A stretch of DNA of 64,000 nt from DASQUK01 sp963756425 (GTDB taxonomy: Bacteria; Actinomycetota; Acidimicrobiia; Acidimicrobiales; VFJN01): assembly GCA_963756425.1 (NCBI GenBank), contig CAVWNW010000007.1, positions 186,001-250,000 of the forward strand, written 5' to 3'. The notes below the pieces were generated by a model. The model ran no database searches. It saw nothing but the letters and a program-made list of their open reading frames with translations, and was not told the origin of the DNA. A program made the position numbers and the translations under genes. Positions 59,824-64,000 of this stretch are shown here, piece after piece (position 1 is the first letter of the stretch; each line of letters begins with the position of its first letter).

Positions 59824-60279
59824 ATGTCACGGGTGCAGCTGGCGCTCAACGTGTCCGATCTCGACGAGGCGGTGGGCTTCTACTCGAAGCTGTTCGCCAC
59901 CGCGCCGGCAAAGCTCAGGCCGGGGTACGCCAACTTCGCCATTGCCGAGCCACCCCTCAAGCTGGTGCTCATCGAAGGGGGAGGCGAGCCGGGGTCGCTC
60001 AACCACCTCGGCGTCGAGGTCGACTCCACCGACGAGGTGGCGACGACCAACACCCGCCTCACCGATGAAGGGCTCTCGGCCGCGACCGAGGACGAGGTCA
60101 CGTGTTGCTACGCGGTGCAGGACAAGGTCTGGGTCGACGCACCCGACGGAGAGCCGTGGGAGATCTACACCGTGCTCGCCGACGCCGAGATGCCCGCCGG
60201 TGAGCTCCGGGGCGTGGATCCGTCCGCCGACGGGCTGAGCTGTGGGGCCGCGCCCGAATCAGCTGCCCGCTGTTGCTGA
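59824..60279 (+). CDS. arsI: ArsI-type C-As lyase (VOC family, ArsI/CadI)
   Basis: ArsI removes the methyl group from trivalent methylarsenite and trivalent aromatic arsenicals, using Fe(II) and O2. The 151-residue protein has the ArsI features: Gln5 (RVQLALNVSD), His61 (LNHLGVEVD) and Glu113 (EPWEIYTVL) as metal ligands, and the vicinal pair Cys94-Cys95 (EVTCCYAVQDKVW) that binds the arsenical. The C-terminus ends in another Cys-Cys. It starts with a good caggagg and is 4 bases before the aquaporin gene. The CadI name applies to the same family, but the Cys pair and operon favour arsenic. Confidence 0.9.
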   Translation: MSRVQLALNVSDLDEAVGFYSKLFATAPAKLRPGYANFAIAEPPLKLVLIEGGGEPGSLNHLGVEVDSTDEVATTNTRLTDEGLSAATEDEVTCCYAVQDKVWVDAPDGEPWEIYTVLADAEMPAGELRGVDPSADGLSCGAAPESAARCC

Positions 60280-60282
60280 GCG

Positions 60283-61008
60283 ATGCCTCCGCCGGGACTC
60301 GCCCGCCGTCTGACCGCGGAAGCTGTCGGCACCGGCTTCCTGGTGGCGGCCGTCGTTGGATCAGGGATCGCGGCGCAGCGGCTCTCGCCTGACGATCTCG
60401 GCCTCCAGCTGCTCGAGAACTCGTTCGCTACCGGCACCGCGCTCATCGCGCTGATCCTGGCGTTCGGTTCGTTATCCGGGGCCCACTTCAACCCCGTGGT
60501 CACCCTCGCCGATCGGATGCAGGGCGGGATGGCAAGTGGCGAGGCAGGGGCGTACGTCGCGGCGCAGGTCGTTGGCGGCTGCAGCGGCGCAATCGTGGCC
60601 AACCTGATGTTCGAACTCCCGGCCATCGAGTGGTCCACGCACGAGCGAGCCGCCGGCGGGCTGTGGTTCGGCGAGGCCGTAGCGACATTTGGCCTGGTCC
60701 TCGTGATTCTCGGCGTCGTCCGCTCGACCAGTGCGACGTCGCGTGCCGCTTGGGCAGCCGTCGCGGTCGGCGGCTACATAGCCGCCGCCTACTGGTTCAC
60801 GTCGTCGACCTCGTTTGCCAACCCCGCTGTCACAGTCGCACGCACCCTCACGGACACGTTCGCTGGCATCGCCCCGGCCTCGTTGCCCACCTTCGTCGCC
60901 GCGCAGCTCGCCGGCGGCGCCGCCGCCGTCGGCCTCGCCCGGTTCCTCTGGCCCGCCCTTCCCGCCACCGATCTCATCGTCCCGCACGAACCAGCGGACG
61001 CCGCCTGA
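60283..61008 (+). CDS. aquaporin/aquaglyceroporin, probable arsenite channel (AqpS-like)
   Basis: This 241-residue MIP channel has six membrane helices and two NPA-type motifs: NPV at 70-72 (SGAHFNPVVT) and NPA near residue 185 (TSFANPAVT). The first motif has Val for Ala, as is common in arsenic-linked channels. It starts 4 bases after arsI, so translation is coupled. In Sinorhizobium meliloti AqpS lets arsenite leave by diffusion after ArsC makes it. Here too there is no ArsB or Acr3 pump, so the same logic is likely. Transport of methylarsenite or water/glycerol is possible. Confidence 0.87.
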   Translation: MPPPGLARRLTAEAVGTGFLVAAVVGSGIAAQRLSPDDLGLQLLENSFATGTALIALILAFGSLSGAHFNPVVTLADRMQGGMASGEAGAYVAAQVVGGCSGAIVANLMFELPAIEWSTHERAAGGLWFGEAVATFGLVLVILGVVRSTSATSRAAWAAVAVGGYIAAAYWFTSSTSFANPAVTVARTLTDTFAGIAPASLPTFVAAQLAGGAAAVGLARFLWPALPATDLIVPHEPADAA

Positions 61009-61036
61009 CCGACGCCCACACCAGGGGAGATCCGCC

Positions 61037-61669
61037 ATGCCCGACCTCCAGGAGCTTTCGCCAGAGGTGAACCTCGCCCTCAAGACCGCCGGCGGCCACC
61101 TGCGCCGGGAGTTCGAGGGAATCTTCTCCGTCGAGACCATCGAGCAGTTCCTCGCGACCAGCTGCGACCAGTTCGCCGGTCGCGCCACGATCACCAACTT
61201 CCTGCCGTTGATGGCCGAGCGATTCGCCCGGCAGCGCCTGCACACGCTGGCACGCGTCGAGGGGCGCCACGAGGACGGCGTACCCATCGTCCTGTTCCTG
61301 TGCGTCCACAACGCCGGCCGCTCGCAGATCGCACTCGGGTGGTTCAACCACCTGGCCGAGGGCCGGGCGATCGCCTGGTCGGGCGGTTCCGAACCGACCG
61401 GCGAAGTGAACCCCGCAGCCGTAGCGGCGATGGCCGAAGTCGGCATCGACATCACCGGCGAATACCCCAAGCCCTGGACCGACGAGATCGTGCGGGCGGC
61501 CGACGCCGTGGTCACCATGGGGTGCGGCGACGCCTGCCCGATCTTCCCCGGCAAGCGCTACGAAGACTGGGTGCTCGAGGACCCCGCCGGGCTCGACGTC
61601 GAAGCCGTCCGGCCGATCCGCGACGAGATCGGCAGACGCGTCAAGGATCTGCTCGACGGCCTGGCCTAG
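61037..61669 (+). CDS. arsC: arsenate reductase ArsC with N-terminal helical domain
   Basis: This 210-residue protein has an N-terminal three-helix domain (1-75: LQELSPEVNLALKTAGGHLRREFEGIF, TITNFLPLMAERFARQRL). A low-molecular-weight phosphatase fold follows, with the active-site loop C89-V-H-N-A-G-R95 and a second site MGCGDACP (Cys163, Cys167). It reduces arsenate to arsenite. In actinobacteria the electron donor is mycothiol/mycoredoxin or thioredoxin; three redox cysteines are in place for the latter. It lies 28 bases after the aquaporin gene and is the last gene of the operon. Length and motifs are normal. Confidence 0.9.
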   Translation: MPDLQELSPEVNLALKTAGGHLRREFEGIFSVETIEQFLATSCDQFAGRATITNFLPLMAERFARQRLHTLARVEGRHEDGVPIVLFLCVHNAGRSQIALGWFNHLAEGRAIAWSGGSEPTGEVNPAAVAAMAEVGIDITGEYPKPWTDEIVRAADAVVTMGCGDACPIFPGKRYEDWVLEDPAGLDVEAVRPIRDEIGRRVKDLLDGLA

Positions 61670-61781
61670 GAACGCGTGTCGAACCGCGTCCGGGGTGAAC
61701 AGCAGCTTGGGCGGCCCTGACGATCCCCCTGCGGGCTACCCCGTGCCGAGCTGCTAACCCGCCTTCTCGGGCGCCGGGCAG

Positions 61782-62102
61782 TCATGCGACGAGCAGGGCG
61801 AGCGCGAGCGCGTCGGCCAGCGCCAGCGAGGCCGCCAGCAACCCCACGGTCCACGGCGCAGCCGCCCGGGGGACCGGCTGTCGCCGGAGGGCATGGATGC
61901 GCGCCAGCGCGGCTGCGAAGCCCGGCGCGGCGACGATCAGGCCGAACACGACCGCAAGCACGAGCGACGGGCCGCCCCGCGTCAGGCGGGTGGCGACCGC
62001 GGCCAGCGCGCCGGCGGCGAGGGCCATGCGGACCCATGCGAGCTGCGTGCGTTCCGCCTGGAGGCCGGTCGCGCCGGCGTTCGGGCCAGGTGCTCCGTTC
62101 AT
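61782..62102 (-). CDS. DUF202-family small membrane protein
   Basis: This 106-residue protein has LQAERTQLAWVRMALAAGALAAVATRL (family signature ERTxLAWxR), VLAVVFGLIVAAPGFAAALARI and WTVGLLAASLALADALALALLV, giving three membrane helices. The role of DUF202 proteins is not known. Its ATG overlaps the stop of the second DUF202 gene (ATGA), so they are made together and probably pair. No known regulator is nearby. The gap to arsC (61670-61781) contains nothing recognisable. Confidence 0.85.
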   Translation of the reverse strand: MNGAPGPNAGATGLQAERTQLAWVRMALAAGALAAVATRLTRGGPSLVLAVVFGLIVAAPGFAAALARIHALRRQPVPRAAAPWTVGLLAASLALADALALALLVA

Positions 62103-62452
62103 CGCACCAGCAGGACCACGGCCACGGTGCCGGCGACTGCAGCGATCACGGTCGCGAGGACGGGGACGGCCAGGGGATGGGGGAGCGGTTGACCCCGGCG
62201 CATGGCGCGCTCGATCTGGTTCCAGCGCACGTAGCTGGCCACTGCCAGGACCAGGCTGAGCACCACGGCCACGACCGCGAGGGTGGTGCGTACGTGCGCG
62301 ATCTCGAAGGACGGGACGACCTGGCGGAGCGCGATGCCCCCGGCCAGCAGGGCCAACGACGTCCGCATCCAGGCGAGGAACGTGCGCTCGTTGGCGAGCG
62401 TGAACCGGTAGTCGGGGAAGTCGGGATCGCGTTCGCCCCCGTCACTGGGCAC
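62099..62452 (-). CDS. YidH-like DUF202 membrane protein
   Basis: This 117-residue protein has RFTLANERTFLAWMRTSLALLAGGIALRQVVP, the YidH/DUF202 signature with ERTFLAWMRTSLAL, then TTLAVVAVVLSLVLAVASYVRW and VPVLATVIAAVAGTVAVVLLV. This gives three helices. GTG 62452 is used because homology begins at the ERDPDFPDYRFT segment; the upstream part of the frame runs into degenerate repeat copies. It is coupled to the next DUF202 gene by a 4-base overlap. Confidence 0.85.
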   Translation of the reverse strand: MPSDGGERDPDFPDYRFTLANERTFLAWMRTSLALLAGGIALRQVVPSFEIAHVRTTLAVVAVVLSLVLAVASYVRWNQIERAMRRGQPLPHPLAVPVLATVIAAVAGTVAVVLLVR

Positions 62453-62580
62453 GGTCGTAGCCTGGCAGGCGTTCAACGGCCGGGGAGGGATGCCACCCGC
62501 CTCGGCACCTCGCAGCGCTACCGCGCCCGAGGCCATGGGTTCCGGCATGAGGTGCCCGAGGTCATGGGTACCGAACCGGG

Positions 62581-62755
62581 AACCTATGACCTCCGCCCTC
62601 TGGCCGGCGGAACCTATGACCTCGCCCTCTGGCCGGCGGAACCTATGACCTCGCCCTCTGGCCGGCGGAACCTATGACCTCGCCCTCTGGCCGGCGGAAC
62701 CTATGACCTCGCCCTCTGGCCGGCGGAACCTATGACCTCGCCCTCTCGCCGGCGG
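62581..62755. repeat. 29-bp tandem repeat array, six copies
   Basis: Six head-to-tail copies (62581-62610 with one extra C, then 62611, 62640, 62669, 62698 and 62727, each 29 bp) begin AACCTATGACCTCGCC and end CTCTGGCCGGCGG. The last copy has CTCTCGCCGG. A seventh, decayed copy starts at 62756. Diverged copies in the opposite direction (GAGGTCATGGGTACCG and GAGGCCATGGGTTCCGG) lie at 62530-62575. There are no spacers, so it is not a CRISPR. It sits between the DUF202 gene and the AI-2E transporter, whose stop is in copy 6. Confidence 0.9.
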
Positions 62756-63986
62756 AACCCGTGGCCTCGTGGTTGGGTCCGTCCGTCCGGGCCGGCGTCG
62801 GCGCCTGGTCCAGCGTCGGGGTCGGGGTCGGCAGCGGCAGCGCCATCGGCACCGGTTGATCGGGCGACTCGGGTGCCGGGCGATCGGCACCGGGCTCGAC
62901 GGCGGCGTCGGTCCCGGTGGCCGGCGCTGCGGCCGCCTCCTCCGCCCGCCGCCGGGCGGCCAGTTCATCGAGGACGGCCAGGCCGAACACCGCGAACACC
63001 AACGCGAAGGCGGCGCCCCCGACGCCGTACACCGCGTAGCCGACCAGCACGACGACCCACGGCACCAACAACCCGACGTGCACGCTGTACAGGGAGATGC
63101 GGCGCCGCACGACGTACGAGTCTGCGAGCTGACAGGCGATGACCACGACCGCGGCCACGATCGTGGCGATGTCGGAGCGCAGCGCCAGGAGCAGGAGGAT
63201 GAGCGGCAGGCTGCCGAGGACGATGCCGACGTGCGGCAGGATCGCGAGCAGCCCGGCGGCGAACCCGATCGCCGCCGACGACGGCAGGTCGAGCAGGTAG
63301 GCGATGCCGGTCACGACCAGGCCGACCACGAGCCCTTCGCCGACCATCAGCAGCACCGCCCGGCGTGATCGGTTTAGCGCCCTGGTCACGACGTCGGTGA
63401 CCGCCTCCCGCCGGCGGGGTGAGGGCAACTGGTTCACGGCGGACTGAGCGAGCCGGGGCCCATACGACATCAGGAAGAGGGTCAGGATCCCACCCACGAG
63501 GTAGGTCGGCGCCGTGCCGGCGGTGGACACCAACACCTCGTCGCCACCGGTGACGCGTTCGTCGAGGGTGTCGACGAACAGGTCCACGCGGCGGGTGGCG
63601 TCGACGTCGCGGGCGAGGTCGCCCACGCTGTCGTCCCGCGCTTCCAGTCTCTCGGCGGCGTCCTCCGCGGCACGACCGAGGCGGTCGAGGCCGTCGGCCA
63701 GGTTGTCGAACGCCACGTAGGTCACGGCGAAGGCGGCGCCGCCGACGACGAGCAGGGCGACGATGACCGCGGCCAGCCGGGGGATGTGGCGATCGAGCAG
63801 GTCGACGATCGGGTCGATGAGGACGGCGACCACGACCGCCGCCGCCGCCCACGAGAGGGGACGATGCGCAGCCACGAAGATCCGTTGCGCCACGATCCCG
63901 GCCACCAGGACGAGGACGCCCACCACCGCCGACCGGGCGGTGATGCGCACGACGCGGTGCTCGGTGGGGCGGTGGCCGGGCTGCAC
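62730..63986 (-). CDS. AI-2E family transporter (PerM/TqsA-like)
   Basis: This 418-residue membrane protein has N-terminal helices (VVGVLVLVAGIVAQRIFVA, AAAVVVAVLIDPIVDLLDR, IVALLVVGGAAFAVTYVAF), a cytoplasmic helical loop and a C-terminal bundle (GFAAGLLAILPHVGIVLGSL, LGLL-rich core, DSYVVRRRISLYSVHVGL). This is the AI-2E exporter layout. A 75-residue Pro/Ala/Thr-rich tail follows. The last codons, ATGSAGERARS and the stop, are read from the 29-bp repeat, so the array has supplied the C-terminus. GTG 63986 is the start seen; the frame stays open to the window edge and could begin beyond it. Confidence 0.82.
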   Translation of the reverse strand: MQPGHRPTEHRVVRITARSAVVGVLVLVAGIVAQRIFVAAHRPLSWAAAAVVVAVLIDPIVDLLDRHIPRLAAVIVALLVVGGAAFAVTYVAFDNLADGLDRLGRAAEDAAERLEARDDSVGDLARDVDATRRVDLFVDTLDERVTGGDEVLVSTAGTAPTYLVGGILTLFLMSYGPRLAQSAVNQLPSPRRREAVTDVVTRALNRSRRAVLLMVGEGLVVGLVVTGIAYLLDLPSSAAIGFAAGLLAILPHVGIVLGSLPLILLLLALRSDIATIVAAVVVIACQLADSYVVRRRISLYSVHVGLLVPWVVVLVGYAVYGVGGAAFALVFAVFGLAVLDELAARRRAEEAAAAPATGTDAAVEPGADRPAPESPDQPVPMALPLPTPTPTLDQAPTPARTDGPNHEATGSAGERARS

Positions 63987-64000
63987 CGGGGCGTACCGTA

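Noticed and set aside
62581..62755. 29-bp repeats as a CRISPR array or tRNA T-arm copies
   Set aside because: Copies are directly adjacent with no spacers and no cas genes. The minus-strand aggtcataggttc resembles a tRNA T-arm start, but no acceptor or anticodon arms can be built.

Overview
The window is very GC-rich chromosomal DNA and is best explained as an actinobacterium (Actinomycetota). Pointers are many GTG starts, SARP/BTAD and LuxR-LAL type giant regulators, an F420-type LLM oxidoreductase, a stand-alone LigD-type polymerase domain, a DUF222/HNH (13E12-like) reading frame, a corynebacterial-type ArsR and an actinobacterial ArsC with an N-terminal helical domain. An uncultured Acidimicrobiia-like lineage is my guess. 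No rRNA, tRNA, CRISPR array, phage gene or recognisable transposase was found. Layout: 1-2.9 kb holds a methyltransferase cut by the window edge, a decayed serine-hydrolase pseudogene and an epoxide hydrolase. 3.0-5.0 kb is an organomercurial module: merR facing a thioredoxin-like gene, merB and a zinc-finger/VOC gene whose stop and start codons overlap. 5-13.7 kb carries redox enzymes (FAD monooxygenase, disulfide-type reductase, LLM oxidoreductase), a truncated LAL regulator, small regulators and an ECF-like sigma factor. 13.7-24.8 kb is mixed metabolism and membrane proteins: a BTAD regulator, a sulfotransferase/class IV aminotransferase pair, an MFS pump, a MetE-like methyltransferase and a LamG membrane protein whose lectin halves are in swapped order. 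24.9-28.1 kb is a tightly packed five-gene operon around a metzincin-type zinc peptidase. Its C-terminal domain, and perhaps its N-terminal domain, also occur as separate small neighbouring genes, followed by an Ala/Gly-rich small protein and a coiled-coil membrane protein. I do not recognise this operon as a described system, and it is my main candidate for novelty. 28.1-44 kb holds Nudix, SPFH/NfeD, a SARP regulator, 6-phosphogluconate dehydrogenase, LigD polymerase, a LAL regulator, two sigma-factor loci (one with its anti-sigma factor and a lipoprotein) and a hemolysin-III family protein. 44-56 kb holds methyltransferases, a frameshifted DUF222/HNH gene, an MFS pump with its TetR regulator behind a palindromic promoter, a 1090-residue LuxR regulator and a second truncated SnoaL-type sigma factor. 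56.8-61.7 kb is a metal/metalloid block: a CPH-type copper ATPase behind a CsoR-like box, then arsR facing arsI, an aquaporin and arsC. The right end carries two DUF202 membrane proteins, a 29-bp tandem repeat array and an AI-2E family transporter. How the genes work together: the ends of the window handle toxic metals. MerB would split organomercurials. ArsC would reduce arsenate and ArsI would demethylate trivalent methylarsenite, both giving arsenite, which the aquaporin could let out of the cell, since no ArsB/Acr3 pump is present. The copper ATPase would export copper. Between them lie large signal-sensing regulators and several eroded genes (serine hydrolase, LAL, SDR, DUF222/HNH, pirin). 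Some single-base frameshifts sit in or near G/C runs and could be sequencing errors.
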